From positions 1 through 64,000 of the forward strand of contig CAYXGW010000008.1 in NCBI GenBank assembly GCA_964464595.1: DNA of 64,000 nt. Direction: 5' to 3'. The translations under genes and the position numbers were made by a program. A model generated the notes under the pieces. The model was not told where the DNA came from, made no database searches, and worked only from the letters and a program-made list of their open reading frames with translations. Below, one piece after another: positions 7,850 to 18,062 of this stretch (its first letter is position 1; each line of letters begins with the position of its first letter). The stretch comes from JADFJB01 sp964464595. GTDB lineage: Bacteria; Zhuqueibacterota; JdFR-76; DREG01.

Positions 7850-8034
7850 GGTTATAGTACCTAATAATAATTTATACGTTTGTTCTTTATTTTGTTTTTT
7901 GAAAATAAACCAAATTAGACAGCCAGAAAATTTTTATTTGATTTCCAGCAATTCTATACATTATTAATGAGGATAGCAAAAGCCAATTGGTTACGTTTGT
8001 ACGGCAGGAGTTTATAACACCTCAACTTAAATAT

Positions 8035-10042
8035 TCATAAAACAGTAGTTAGTTTTAAAAAGAGTGTGTTGCCCTGATCGGAGCGCTCGCCAAATTCTGC
8101 GGTTCCTCGCTGGAATGCGATCTGGAAAGATCCAAAAGGCGGACGATACCTGTACACAAATACTGCTTGGATATTTCTGCGATCAATAATAGAATTGGTT
8201 TGAATAAAAACTTTCAGAAAAAGGTCACGAGTGAAAAAATGATTGGCAGTGAAGACATGGATCCAGGTGTTTTCTTCTTCAATATCCGGATTTAAAAATA
8301 ATCTCTCCAGACTATATTCAACAGCAAGCTTTTCGGTAATCTTATATCCGGCATTTACACTCCAAAGCTGAAAATTAGCATCAAAATTTCTACCGAATTG
8401 GTACTCTACTTTCGACTGATTTAAATTCTCGCGTGTTATAACCAATTTCAAAGCCAGATTGCCGATTGCGAAAATCCTTCTCGAATTTTTTGAATTCTTC
8501 GGTGTGTGCAACCTCAAAACTAAAGCGATTGCGAAGCTCAAGTTCCAGGGATTGATCGATTTGCCAGCTTCGCAAAGTACCTGTTTGGCCCCAATAAATA
8601 TTATAATTGGAGTCATACTGGGATCGTTCCAGGATGCCTTTCCTGAGCCAAATGATTTTTTCAACGGCACTGTCTAATTCCCGGCGGTTATCATCCCGGA
8701 TAAATTCGATCACATTTATATTGTCCGAAAAGCGATCACCCAGGTATGTATAACGAACATGAAAGTGGCTTGTTGGCGTATCGTAGGCAGGTCGAAAAAA
8801 GTATGCCCAGGTTCCTTTACTAAAAGGACCATAGCTTTTAATTAATTGACCCGTCATTCCTAATGTTTTTGAAAAGAATAATGTTGCATCTAAACTTACT
8901 GAACCACGGGTTTGGTTGTTGAGAGTTCGGTTGGCGATCATCACAGCAACATTAGACGAACCAAAAATATCACGCTGGGCACGTGCAACAGAGTAAGTTG
9001 CAGTTTTGGAATCACCATTTGGCTTTGAACGTGCGCCCAGTGCAGCCAAAGTCCATGGTCCCTGTTTACCCAAAATTTTTAAGCCACCTGAAATGTCAGA
9101 TATTCGGCGTGAATAAAATGTTCGGATACGCTGTCTGAATAGCTCATTCCCTTCAAGAAAAAATTGTCGTTTTTCCTGAAGAGAAAGCTCGAACCGGGAT
9201 AAATTAACTTCTTCTTGGTCCGCTTCGATTGTGGCAAAATCCGGGTTAATGGTCGTATAGGCAGACATTTCCGAGCTGATCGCGAAGCGAAGATCAATGC
9301 CGGCATCCCAATCGGTAGAGGTGTTTTTCTGAAGCCGGGATAGACCATAGGGAATAACCTGCAATCTATCTGTAGGCGGCGATACGGAGAGGCCAACCAA
9401 GTCACCTGCTTGAGAAATTCGGAAACGGTTATCAAGTGGTGCGGACCAGAAACTGGTTTCGAAAGTTCTTCTGCGGCTCCTGCCAAAATTAATGCCCCAG
9501 GTAACATTCTTGCCGGCTGTGTATTTGATGGAAGTGAAGGGGATCGCCATTTCAGCTGTCCAACCTGTTTCAGTTTCTTCTGAGACAGAGTGCCAGGGTG
9601 CATCCCAGGTTTTGTCTACTGTGCGGCCATCATCCACAATTCGCCCATCGGTTTGGGTGCCAAGTGGATTGGTCATAAAATAATATGCGGAACGGCCATC
9701 GTGGTGGCTATCCAGTACAAGGATCACTGCATCATCGCTAAAAAGTTCAGCGTCCCGTCGTGTAAGTTGAGCAGTCGAAGGTTCCGCATCAAACAGGCGG
9801 AAAGCCACATAGAGATGTCCTTCATCATAAAGTACAAGAACTTCCGTTTTATGCTCTGAAGCCGATCCCCGTTGGGGTTCGTACTGGATAAAATATTGCG
9901 CTATTGCTGCGACTTGCCATTCAGTTTCTTCAATTTCTCCATCAATTTTGGGAGCTTCCTGCGCATATATCCCATTAAGAACAAACAGTGAATCGGTAGA
10001 AGTTGGTGGGGCTAAAGTGATTAGAATGCAGAAAATTAGCAT
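8035..10042 (-). pseudogene. DUF5916 outer-membrane protein (carbohydrate-binding family 9-like plus barrel), frameshifted
   Basis: Read from 10042, 540-odd codons give a signal-like N-terminus, a family 9-like carbohydrate-binding domain (start motif PKIDGEIEETEWQVA, then FDAEPS, DSHHDGRSAYYF and the GWTAEMAIPF motif) and the beginning of an outer-membrane barrel (NPDFATIEADQEEVNL is characteristic). The frame breaks near 8424-8430: restoring one base in the GAATTTAAAT stretch joins it to a second frame that completes the barrel and ends in LTTVL at 8035. The repaired product would be about 669 residues, comparable to the intact homologue at 45147-47351. The break may be a genuine mutation or an assembly error. 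Confidence 0.85.
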
Positions 10043-10419
10043 TATTATTTAATCAATATTTTTAAATGGTGTTAGTTTTGATTTGTAGTTATCAAGCTAC
10101 TAAAATTATAATGATTGCTGAGGAAATCATCTAGGAATATTTGGGTATTTTCTGGGGATTAATTTATTTACTTTCGGCTTTTATTATCATACCATTTTAG
10201 AATCGCAGGGAGAAAACAAAACAGCCAATCACGTTACTTCTTGATAATGACCTTTGCCCGCTTTCTATTTTAATAATTGTGAATGATAGGACGGATTGAA
10301 GCCAAAAAAACGTTCCGAGCAGGAAACACGGGGTAATTTACTTTACATTCAACCAGCTTATTCCTACATTTCCTATACAAAATAACCATTCACAAAAATA
10401 ATTATGGAGATAAAGTAAT
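10043..10419. other. Intergenic region, no gene seen
   Basis: About 375 AT-rich bases between two divergent genes. I find no RNA gene, terminator or repeat that I can support. Confidence 0.4.
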
Positions 10420-10752
10420 ATGTCTATTCGAAAGGAGTACCAAGATTGGTATCAATACATAATCCCAACAGATAAATTCGCCGGATATAAAGAAGAAATT
10501 GATGAAATGATTATTGAATTTGATAAATATTACATAGGCAAGCCAAAAAATTCAATATGGGCAATCCTAATTACAAAAAACAGAGAATCCAAAGAAAGAA
10601 TCTTGTAATTCACTCCCGGTTTAATAGCCAGCGGTTTTACTTATAAAAACTTAGAGAGTTGCGGAAGGCCACCCAAAGATAAAGTCGCAGTATTTTATCC
10701 TAAGAATGGGAAGACATTAGAACTTATTTATAATTTAACTACTCCGGTCTAA
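10420..10752 (+). pseudogene. Small gene of unknown function with an in-frame stop
   Basis: An ATG ORF of 62 codons ends at TAA (10606-10608), but the same frame stays open for 47 further codons to TAA at 10750-10752, encoding a plausible continuation (GLIASGFTYKNLESCGRPPKD, then YPKNGKTLELIYNLT). The 110-residue whole looks like one small protein split by a nonsense change. I do not recognise the family. Confidence 0.45.
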
Positions 10753-10993
10753 ATAAATTCAAATTCAATTTTTCCTCCGCAGTGCCCTCTGTATCTCTTT
10801 GGCTTTATTTAACTAACCTCCTTCAATCGCATTTCTTTAGCATGCAAGTTAGCGTCCATCATTCAATTTTACAACAGTTTCATCACTCCTCAATCAGGTA
10901 ACCAGGAATTTTCACAATAACACCGAAACAAAATAGTAAGACCAGAATTAACATGATTACCAAATGACAAATGAAATGTCTTTATTCTACTGA

Positions 10994-11208
10994 TTATTCG
11001 TTCTTTGCTTTTATAACAACAAAAGTAATATCATCATCAGGAGGTCTTCCATCGCGCCATTTTTTTCCGTACTGCATTAAGTATTTAGATATTTCGGATG
11101 CGGATTTCTCAATTGATTCCATAAAAATCTCTTTAATTTTGGGATAGTCCAGCATCTCCTTTTTATCATTAAATAATTCCGGAAATCCATCTGAACCTCT
11201 TTGCTTAT
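10994..11208 (-). pseudogene. C-terminal remnant of a SpoIIE-type PP2C phosphatase
   Basis: The minus strand has a 70-codon open stretch with no start codon, closed upstream by TAG. It encodes RGSDGFPELF, then a helix, and ends with the characteristic DDDITFVVIKAK before TAA. SpoIIE/RsbU-type phosphatases end in DDxTxVVxK and carry the metal-binding Asp there. The rest of the domain is missing. Confidence 0.55.
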
Positions 11209-11618
11209 TCTATATAATTCCTACCCTTAGCAAACTAATTATGGCGAAGGGTGTGTTTGCAAAACAATTAGGCTGCATGGCGAACAAATAGCTTTTCTCT
11301 CAATTTGTGTTCTTGCCGCTATCTTTTCAAATAACAAAACTTGTAATCAGTTTTTAGTTTTCCATTATTCATGCACCCAAATTTAAATATGCTCATTCTC
11401 GTTTTTTTATTTGTGAAAAAGTAAATTTCTAAAACTTATTTTATGTTGCAATGAATGTTTTATTATCTTAGTTTTACAATTACGAAAATGTAATTAACCG
11501 TTGGTGCAAATACGACAGTCCAGTACAGGATGGGTAGTTTGGTTTAATTAGTGTTTGCCCTAATGAAGACAATAAAAATATGCAAGAAAAGGAATTCTGC
11601 TGATATGTATAATTCAGA

Positions 11619-11831
11619 ATGAATTCTTCTTTAAATGGACGTGAAAAATTAAAGTTCGCTAATCAATTAGCAACATTTGGAACTTTGATTTTTTTAGGGG
11701 TTTATGCTTTAGTTGCGTTTTTCCATTATAATATAATTGTGAATTGGTTGTTTATTTTTCAGGGCAACATATATCCAAGTTTGTTAACTCAAATAAAAAT
11801 AACTATATACATAATATTACTAACAATTTAA
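11619..11831 (+). CDS. Possible small hydrophobic protein
   Basis: A 70-codon ORF with two hydrophobic stretches (about residues 20-38 and 55-70) and a basic start. No family is recognised and no clear ribosome-binding site precedes it. It lies in a region of broken genes, so it may be a chance ORF or remnant. Confidence 0.3.
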   Translation: MNSSLNGREKLKFANQLATFGTLIFLGVYALVAFFHYNIIVNWLFIFQGNIYPSLLTQIKITIYIILLTI

Positions 11832-11844
11832 ACTTATCAGCCTT

Positions 11845-11982
11845 ATGGATGTCATTATAGATATATTTAACAAATATGGTGTTTGGGGATTAATTTTGGT
11901 GGTGGTTGTATATATAATCATAAACGGAAGATTCACATTCGAATACCCGCGAAAAAAAGATAAACAAGAAGAAAACAAATAG
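11845..11982 (+). CDS. Possible 45-residue single-span membrane peptide
   Basis: ATG at 11845 opens a 45-codon frame: an amphipathic start, one strong membrane helix (WGLILVVVVYIIING) and a charged tail (RKKDKQEENK), the typical layout of a small single-pass inner-membrane protein. It starts 13 bases after the preceding small hydrophobic ORF, so the two could form a tiny operon. No homologue is recognised. Confidence 0.4.
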   Translation: MDVIIDIFNKYGVWGLILVVVVYIIINGRFTFEYPRKKDKQEENK

Positions 11983-12129
11983 CGATTTGAATCTGATTAC
12001 ATAAAGATTTACTGTACATTGATCCACCATTAATCTCCTAACTGATCCCCAAAAAGGCAGGTTTTATCCAATTATTCCAATATATTTTGATTGATTAATA
12101 ATAGTTTAGTAGAGAATATTACCTAAATT

Positions 12130-12255
12130 TCATCCAAGCCACAAAACTTGCGGTTCACCAATCATGCCTCATTACTGTTGTGCATCGCTTGCATCAAGAG
12201 CTTCTGTAAAAGCCCTTGCTTTATCCAGATTATCAGCACTAAAAAAACACACCAT
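12130..12255 (-). pseudogene. Degenerate remnant of a small DUF3764-like protein
   Basis: The minus strand reads ATG-VCFFSADNLDKARAFTEALDAS, then TAA TGA, then GMIGEPQVLWLG in the same frame. The layout (a 'N-x-D-K-A-x-A-F' helix followed by 'G-x-x-G-E-P-x-V') resembles the end of small proteins of that type; the two stops show decay. Low confidence in the family name. Confidence 0.3.
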
Positions 12256-12884
12256 TATATTTGGATAAACTCCAACAGGCGATCTAGCGAGGTAGAAACA
12301 TAAAGTGGTTTATTCGTATCGTTCAAAGCTGCTGATCCAATCCGGTCATGCCAATATACCGGCATCCCTACTCTCATGGCTCCAAACACATCAGCAGCAG
12401 AACCGGCAACAAATAGTACTTCCTCCGCAGGAAAACCTAATCTTGCCAATGCCAGCAAGTATGGCTGAGGATTAGGCTTATAGTAACCTGCCTCTTCAGC
12501 AGTAACTACACCAGGGATGGATACCCCGGTACAAAGAACTGCAATTTTTGCCAGCTCAATGGATGAGTTTGTAACCACAGCAATGGGAACTTTCTTTTTC
12601 AACTTATTTAGTACAGCATTTGTCTCCGGCCATGGCTCCAACTCACCCCAACGATCAATTAATTGATCTGAATGCCTTGCAGAAAGGCCAACCTGTTGAG
12701 CCGATTTTTCGATGAGTGAATCATAGGAAAGGTACTTACCAGCTTTGTAGGTAAGTTCAAGATATTTTTGACGCCACGTAAGACCGGTTTTCTCTGAGCC
12801 GGCTACATTATTCCATAGTTTCCAGGAGTTCAATAAAGCTGTATAAAGATCAAAGAGTACCGCTTTGTATTTTGGTCCAGGCAT
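12255..12884 (-). CDS. HAD-superfamily hydrolase, L-2-haloacid-dehalogenase type
   Basis: A 209-residue HAD hydrolase. Motif I is LFDLYTALL with the nucleophile Asp (about residue 11), motif II VVTNSS, motif III the Lys of YYKPNPQPY, and motif IV VAGSAADVFGA followed by GMPVYWHDRIG. The S-x-x-D form of motif IV and the aromatic residue after the nucleophile match type II haloacid dehalogenase relatives rather than phosphatases, although many of these act on other substrates. It lies 58 bases downstream of the aminotransferase on the same strand and may be cotranscribed with it. Start ATG 12884. Confidence 0.85.
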   Translation of the reverse strand: MPGPKYKAVLFDLYTALLNSWKLWNNVAGSEKTGLTWRQKYLELTYKAGKYLSYDSLIEKSAQQVGLSARHSDQLIDRWGELEPWPETNAVLNKLKKKVPIAVVTNSSIELAKIAVLCTGVSIPGVVTAEEAGYYKPNPQPYLLALARLGFPAEEVLFVAGSAADVFGAMRVGMPVYWHDRIGSAALNDTNKPLYVSTSLDRLLEFIQI

Positions 12885-12942
12885 TAATCCGGTTGATGAT
12901 CGTTTTTATAATTAAAGCATTCAACTTCGATGGGTCTCAGAT

Positions 12943-14145
12943 TCAAACCTGATTTGCGAATAGGAGTTGGGCAAGTCTCTTAATTCCTTCCTCAATTTGT
13001 GATTCCGGCACATAGCTATAGCAAAGCCGCATTCGTTCTTTCCCGCTGCGATTATGATAAAAAGCCGGGCCAGGCACATACGCAACGGATTCTTCTTCAA
13101 TGGCTTTTGGCAACAGCGCTTCAGTGTCAAAGTGGTTTGGCAAGGTAACCCAGGTGAAAAACCCTCCTTGAGGTTTTGTCCAATGAATGTCTTGAGGGAA
13201 GTGCGTTTCAAGAGCAGCTAACATGGCATCTCTTTTTCGTCGATAAATCTCAATTGCAGCTGATGTTTGTCGTTGAATCAGCCCTTTTTCAGCAAAAGAA
13301 AATACTAGATATTGTCCGATAGTTGAAGCACACTGATCCTGGCCCTGCTTGGCCAATATCAACGTGTCGATTAATTCTTTCGATGCTGTTATCCAACCTA
13401 AACGTACTCCGGGGTTAAATATTTTTGAGAAGGTATTGATATGAATTACATTCTGAGGGTCGAGAGATGCCAGCATTTGCGGTGCTCGAACTTCATAACA
13501 TAAATCGCGGTAAGGATCATCTTCAATAATCGGCACACCATATTCATTGGCGATTTGAATGATCTTATTTCGTCTAACCTCAGAAAGTGTAACACCGGAT
13601 GGATTTTGAAAAGTGGGAACCAGGTAAATAAATTTAGCATGCTGTGAGTTTCGTTTTAAGATTTTGAGTGTCGCAAGTAGAGCCCCTGGTTGCATCCCTT
13701 TATCATCCAGAGGAATGCCGGCGAATCGCGCCTGGTAACTTTTAAAAACATGCAGGGCGGCTACAAAAGTCGGTTCACCTACAATAACCACATCACCAGG
13801 GTCAACGAAGACTTTACAAACCAGGTCTAACGCTGCAATACCACCTGTTGTTACCAGGCATTCTTCAGCTTTAGACCGCCTGCCCGACAAAGTCATCTTT
13901 TCTGCCAGCCAACCTCTAAGAGGGGCAATACCGGCAATAGGTCCATAACCAAGCGCAGTGGGTCCTCTTTGAGTTATTATTTCTTCAAATACTTCTTTAA
14001 TTTCTTTCAGGAAAAATGTTGTCGGATCCGGAAGACCACCGGCAAAAGAAATGATCTCAGGCTGTTCAGCCAGTTTTAAGATAGCGACTACATCGGAATG
14101 ACCTATTGCATCGATGCGACTTGCGTAGAGATGGCTCCAATTCAA
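12943..14145 (-). CDS. PLP-dependent aminotransferase (class I/II, 2-aminoadipate-aminotransferase-like)
   Basis: A 400-residue fold-type I aminotransferase. It has the substrate-side ISFAGGLPDP start, the PLP phosphate loop TTGGIAALDL, the aromatic-stacking and Asn region PTFQNPSG, the PLP-pyridine Asp in IIEDDPY, the Schiff-base Lys in NTFSKIFNPGVRLGW, and the carboxylate-binding Arg near RMRLCYSY. This is the LysN/MocR-like branch without a DNA-binding domain; substrates include 2-aminoadipate, branched-chain and aromatic amino acids, and the exact one is not readable. It follows the TonB cluster by 80 bases on the same strand. Confidence 0.9.
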   Translation of the reverse strand: MNWSHLYASRIDAIGHSDVVAILKLAEQPEIISFAGGLPDPTTFFLKEIKEVFEEIITQRGPTALGYGPIAGIAPLRGWLAEKMTLSGRRSKAEECLVTTGGIAALDLVCKVFVDPGDVVIVGEPTFVAALHVFKSYQARFAGIPLDDKGMQPGALLATLKILKRNSQHAKFIYLVPTFQNPSGVTLSEVRRNKIIQIANEYGVPIIEDDPYRDLCYEVRAPQMLASLDPQNVIHINTFSKIFNPGVRLGWITASKELIDTLILAKQGQDQCASTIGQYLVFSFAEKGLIQRQTSAAIEIYRRKRDAMLAALETHFPQDIHWTKPQGGFFTWVTLPNHFDTEALLPKAIEEESVAYVPGPAFYHNRSGKERMRLCYSYVPESQIEEGIKRLAQLLFANQV

Positions 14146-14226
14146 TTTGTCACCCTCAAAAAATAATTTTAATTATGATCAACAAGATAAACAAAATAAA
14201 TAAAATAATAGATGAAGTATATACCT

Positions 14227-15039
14227 TCACCTAAGTTTGTATCGAAATGTAATAGTTCCCTCGACGGCTTCTTGTGGGACGTTACGAGGCAAGGGGTTGA
14301 ACTGCCAGCGTGTAAACGCAGATAAAGCATTCGCTTCTAAAATCGCGTCATATTTCATGATGGGGATAATTTGAGCGACATGGCCGTTTGCCAGGACTTT
14401 AAACCTAAATTTGATCAGCGCTTCTTTGTTATATCCTGGCGGGTATTCCGGCAATATTTTTGTCATGATCTTTCTTTCCGCAGCTTTTCCTTCAATTTCA
14501 AATAAACTGGATTCAATACCCGGGTTTGATGCTGTATTTTCGGAGTTCGGTAGGTTGAGGTCTACCAGGTTATCCGGTTGGAAATCTTCCTTCTCATCTG
14601 TAACAGTACCAGGTTTGAATAATTCTTTTGAAGTCCCTTCTTTTTGCGGAGTTGCCGAAGGAACGGCACCAGGGGTTCTTTTTTTATTGGCAGCCGCCTG
14701 TAATTCAGGTGTTTTGTCTTCAAGCATTCTTCGTTTGGGAAGCTGAATTTCTTTGGGGACACTTACTTCATCTACTGTTTTCTCTTGTGGGGCAGGATCT
14801 TTTTTCTTTTCAATCACCGGTTCCCTGCGAGGTTTAACCGGTCGTTTAGCGGGTTGGCCGGTTTGGACAAAATTAATTTCAACAAACTCCGGCAGGCTTA
14901 AACTTGTAGAAACTGTCGTAAAATAGAAAATCAATAAAAGAAGGATATGAGCCAATCCTGAATAAAAAAATGTTTTCCCCAGGCTTTGGTTATGACCTTG
15001 GTTTTCTAAATTGCGGGATTTGTTAGGTGTGTTTTCCAA
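14227..15039 (-). CDS. TonB-family energy transducer
   Basis: A 270-residue TonB-like protein: cytoplasmic start, one membrane anchor (about residues 27-45, HILLLLIFYFTTV), a Pro/Lys-rich periplasmic spacer (about 60-125), and a C-terminal TonB domain (about 190-270) with ILPEYPPG, FRFKVLANGHV and TRWQFNPLP. It transmits inner-membrane proton-motive force to outer-membrane receptors. It is the last member of the TPR-barrel-ExbB-ExbD-TonB cluster, separated from exbD by 160 bases. The anchor lacks the usual His of the SHxxxH type at the canonical place, but has HILL at its start. Confidence 0.9.
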   Translation of the reverse strand: MENTPNKSRNLENQGHNQSLGKTFFYSGLAHILLLLIFYFTTVSTSLSLPEFVEINFVQTGQPAKRPVKPRREPVIEKKKDPAPQEKTVDEVSVPKEIQLPKRRMLEDKTPELQAAANKKRTPGAVPSATPQKEGTSKELFKPGTVTDEKEDFQPDNLVDLNLPNSENTASNPGIESSLFEIEGKAAERKIMTKILPEYPPGYNKEALIKFRFKVLANGHVAQIIPIMKYDAILEANALSAFTRWQFNPLPRNVPQEAVEGTITFRYKLR

Positions 15040-15198
15040 GTTATTTAACTATCCAGGTTTAATTATGAATTTTTGCTACAAGGCCTAAAGTTACCTAAGT
15101 AATTTTCATTTAATACTTAAAAATTGTTTGGACAAATCATTATTATTTTTTATTAGAATCTCTGTGATTTGTATCTTTGAAGCAACGAATTCAACCCT

Positions 15199-15597
15199 TC
15201 AAATTGGATTCGTTGCGATGACAAACTTTTCAGCTCCTGCCAGCTTTACGATGTCAATCACTTCAATGGCCTTTTCCAGGGTCAATCTTTTGTCCGCTTG
15301 AATCACTACAACCAGACCGGCATTTTTTTGCAAAAGTTGGCGAATACTTTGACCCAATTCATTTTTCTGAAGCTGCTCTTCATTAAGAAAGATCAATCCA
15401 TCTTTTGTGACGGTTAGAAATATTTTCCCTTCGGTATCAACAGCGGTTGGCGTCGCTTTCGGTAATTGAACTTTGATACCAGGCTGTACTACAAATGAGG
15501 ATGTAAGCAGAAAAAAAATGAGAAGGAGAAAAACGATATCCGTTAATGAAGCGGCCGTAAAGGTCGTGATTCTTTTATTTTTATATTCAAATTTCAT
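15199..15597 (-). CDS. exbD: ExbD/TolR biopolymer transport protein
   Basis: A 132-residue ExbD/TolR protein. It has a short cytoplasmic start, one membrane helix with the essential protonatable Asp (TDIVFLLLIFFLLTSSF, Asp about residue 20), then a periplasmic domain with IKVQLPKA and VVIQADKRLTLEKAIEVID. It forms the proton channel with ExbB (the upstream gene, overlapping by 11 bases) and couples to the TonB-like protein downstream. Confidence 0.94.
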   Translation of the reverse strand: MKFEYKNKRITTFTAASLTDIVFLLLIFFLLTSSFVVQPGIKVQLPKATPTAVDTEGKIFLTVTKDGLIFLNEEQLQKNELGQSIRQLLQKNAGLVVVIQADKRLTLEKAIEVIDIVKLAGAEKFVIATNPI

Positions 15598-16219
15598 GTT
15601 TTACAATCTCCTTTTCACGAACCATTTCGAGGAGACTATAAGAACTTTCTTCCATTTCAAACACGTTTCGGGCAATTTTTCCCTGGATGTAGTTATAAAA
15701 CACCAAAGCCAATATCCCAACGATTAGTCCTGCTGCCGTTGTAACCAATGCTTCCCAAATTCCTCCGGCTAAAACAGGCGCTCCGACATTGCCGCCCAGG
15801 CTTTCGATTTTCATGAACGCCCGGATCATTCCTGTTACCGTTCCCAAAAATCCGAGCAGGGGAGCGGTAGCAGCTACAGTTCCCAGGGCACTAAGATATT
15901 TTTCCAGGTGATAAATTTCCGATCTGCCGGCATTTTCTAGCGCTTCTTTGATCTCCTCATAAGATCTATCATATTTTTCCAAAACTGCTTTTGTCAAAGA
16001 GGCAATTGGACCTGGAGTTTGTTTGCAAGTCTTTATGGCATCATCAAGTTTTCCACGCATGAGGAGGTTTTGGATTTGTAAAACAAATGTTCTGGCGTTG
16101 ATTCTAATTTTTCTGAGAGTGATAAGCCGTTCGATGAATATTGCAAATGCTACTAAAGAACAAAGGGAAATGAGAACCATAAGCCAACCGCCACGTGCCG
16201 CTATTTCAAAAAGAGTCAT
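15587..16219 (-). CDS. exbB: ExbB/TolQ/MotA-family proton channel protein
   Basis: A 210-residue protein with three membrane segments (about 10-30, 112-135, 155-178). The conserved second and third helices carry the family's ATAAPLLGFLGTVTGMI and GIWEALVTTAAGLIVGI motifs, including the pore Thr residues. It forms the pentameric stator with ExbD. It is translated before exbD with overlapping frames. Whether the pair serves TonB or Tol transport is judged from the TonB gene beside it. Confidence 0.94.
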   Translation of the reverse strand: MTLFEIAARGGWLMVLISLCSLVAFAIFIERLITLRKIRINARTFVLQIQNLLMRGKLDDAIKTCKQTPGPIASLTKAVLEKYDRSYEEIKEALENAGRSEIYHLEKYLSALGTVAATAPLLGFLGTVTGMIRAFMKIESLGGNVGAPVLAGGIWEALVTTAAGLIVGILALVFYNYIQGKIARNVFEMEESSYSLLEMVREKEIVKHEI

Positions 16220-16306
16220 AAGTTGCCTCCAAGTAAGGTGCCGTTATTTAACAAGATTCAAGCAGAATGCCAAATGTTTTGGTTTTCCGAATTTTTTTTA
16301 ATGCGC

Positions 16307-18061
16307 TCAAAAAATGACTTTTAGTCCTGAAAATATTTGGATACCATTCTCCATGTAATTTTGCCAGATTTGGTATTTTTGATCAAGGATGTTCGTACTT
16401 AATATATAGAGTTCGAATTTATCCTTTTTGTAGTTAATTCTGGCATTCAATCGCAAAAAACTTTTACCGAGTACCGGTTGCGAAAGGCTAAAAACTCGCG
16501 AACTTAAATAGTCCCCGGTAACTGAAGCAATTACATTAGTATTCAAACGATATTCAAACTCGACCGGGAATTTAACGTCTTCCAGGTATGGAATTTTTCT
16601 CTCGGCAGGATCTGCCGGTAATGTATTACCAAAATCGTCAATACTTGAGCCTGAAATCAAGATTGTGGATCGAATTCTGTACGGAGCAAGATTCCCATAT
16701 GCAAACTCAAGCTTAAACAATGAAAGATGAGCTTTTGGAAAAGTCCGAATTCGAAAAAGTGTAAAAGGGTCGCTATTGTCAGGTACCATCCAGGCTTGCA
16801 GATTTTCAATGTCCTGGTAATTGTAGGATAAAGAAAGTGAAGATAGCGGATTCATTTGCCATTGCAAACCAACCCCGGCTGATGATTTGATGTCTTCTAT
16901 GGGAGAATCAGTAAGTTGCAAATCCGAAGCAGGATTAATTTCCAGCAATTGTTGGCGAGTGGTCAAGCGCCAAAACGATTTGTAAAATCCCGAAAATTTT
17001 ACTTTTGAACTGGCATTCCAGGTAAATTCAAAAACAGGATTAAAACGATTGTCTGAAATACCCAAGCTATCTAAATCATAAAACTGGTAATCCAGACCTG
17101 CTCTTATGAAACCATTTTGGCTGATTTGCCGGGCAACATTTATGTTCAATTTTGAAATTGAATTTATATAGCCTAAATTTGGAATGCTGATGATTCGATT
17201 TATATTTGCATCAAGTTTGTTAGTATAAGTCACGGCCTGAAAACTAATTTCCATATTATTCCAAATCCGAATCAGTTTTGCGGAGATCTCACGATTTTTT
17301 TCCCGGTTATTGATTTGAGAAAGAGAATCGGGAAGCTGATCTATATCACTTTCAATCGGAGATTTTACTTGTGAAAACCGTAATTCATATTGTGTGGATT
17401 CATTAATGGTGCCATTGTAGCCAACTCTAAATTGTGATTGATTCCATTCCCTTTTATGATCAACGGAGCTAGCCCATAACCCATAATCAAATGAACGAAA
17501 ACTACCTCCCGCATAGATCTTATTGCGAAAATTGAATTCGTAGACGGCTGAAAAGGAGATCATCCAGTTTTCAAATTGACTGTTCCGATATTGACCGTCG
17601 CTTTTTTCGAACATTCCTTCAATATCGAAACTGGTTTTATTGAACTGATGCCAATGATTTGCGGAAAGGAATGGAGAGTTGTAAGTTCCATAGCGAAGTT
17701 CAACCTGGGAGCTATGATTTAAACTAGTAAGAACCTTGTCTGGAATCTGATCTTCATCGATTGAGCTCGGTTCGCTTTTTTGTCCACGATTAATGTCAAG
17801 ATCCAGAGGCAAAATTGCATTCGATTCCAGTTCAGTCCTTTTAGTTGTTGGTACCCGAATGCTTCTGTCTTTGCCGAAAATTAAAACCTCGGGTATTTCC
17901 AATCGATTTTGGTGTTGTTTTGTAGAATCAATTTCGACTGATTTTGACGACTTAATTGGCTTGGGTTTGGGGATCTTCTTTTCCTGAAAAGCAGAGCCAT
18001 TTTCAGTTAAAAATAAACCAAACACAAGAAGGAAAGGAAAAACTTTCGTTTTATTCAGCAT
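16307..18061 (-). CDS. TonB-linked outer-membrane beta-barrel protein lacking a plug domain
   Basis: A 584-residue exported protein (signal about 1-24). Residues 50-75 hold a TonB-box-like segment (EIPEVLIFGKDRSIRVPTTKR), but the usual 120-residue plug is absent: after a short charged linker the chain goes directly into alternating amphipathic strands from about residue 115 to the end (KVIF, a terminal aromatic/hydrophobic residue as expected for BAM-inserted barrels). It starts one base after the TPR gene stops and precedes exbB, so the whole set is likely one operon. I infer a barrel coupled to the ExbBD/TonB motor; ligand unknown. Confidence 0.75.
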   Translation of the reverse strand: MLNKTKVFPFLLVFGLFLTENGSAFQEKKIPKPKPIKSSKSVEIDSTKQHQNRLEIPEVLIFGKDRSIRVPTTKRTELESNAILPLDLDINRGQKSEPSSIDEDQIPDKVLTSLNHSSQVELRYGTYNSPFLSANHWHQFNKTSFDIEGMFEKSDGQYRNSQFENWMISFSAVYEFNFRNKIYAGGSFRSFDYGLWASSVDHKREWNQSQFRVGYNGTINESTQYELRFSQVKSPIESDIDQLPDSLSQINNREKNREISAKLIRIWNNMEISFQAVTYTNKLDANINRIISIPNLGYINSISKLNINVARQISQNGFIRAGLDYQFYDLDSLGISDNRFNPVFEFTWNASSKVKFSGFYKSFWRLTTRQQLLEINPASDLQLTDSPIEDIKSSAGVGLQWQMNPLSSLSLSYNYQDIENLQAWMVPDNSDPFTLFRIRTFPKAHLSLFKLEFAYGNLAPYRIRSTILISGSSIDDFGNTLPADPAERKIPYLEDVKFPVEFEYRLNTNVIASVTGDYLSSRVFSLSQPVLGKSFLRLNARINYKKDKFELYILSTNILDQKYQIWQNYMENGIQIFSGLKVIF

Positions 18062-18062
18062 A

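Noticed and set aside
11221..11290. Possible short ORF (MAKGVFAKQLG) and attC-like look of this stretch
   Set aside because: Too short, no homology recognised and no matching inverse core.
12255..12884. HAD hydrolase motif IV apparently missing its first Asp (VAGSAADV)
   Set aside because: The S-x-x-D form is normal for the haloacid-dehalogenase type II branch, so this is not an inactivated enzyme.
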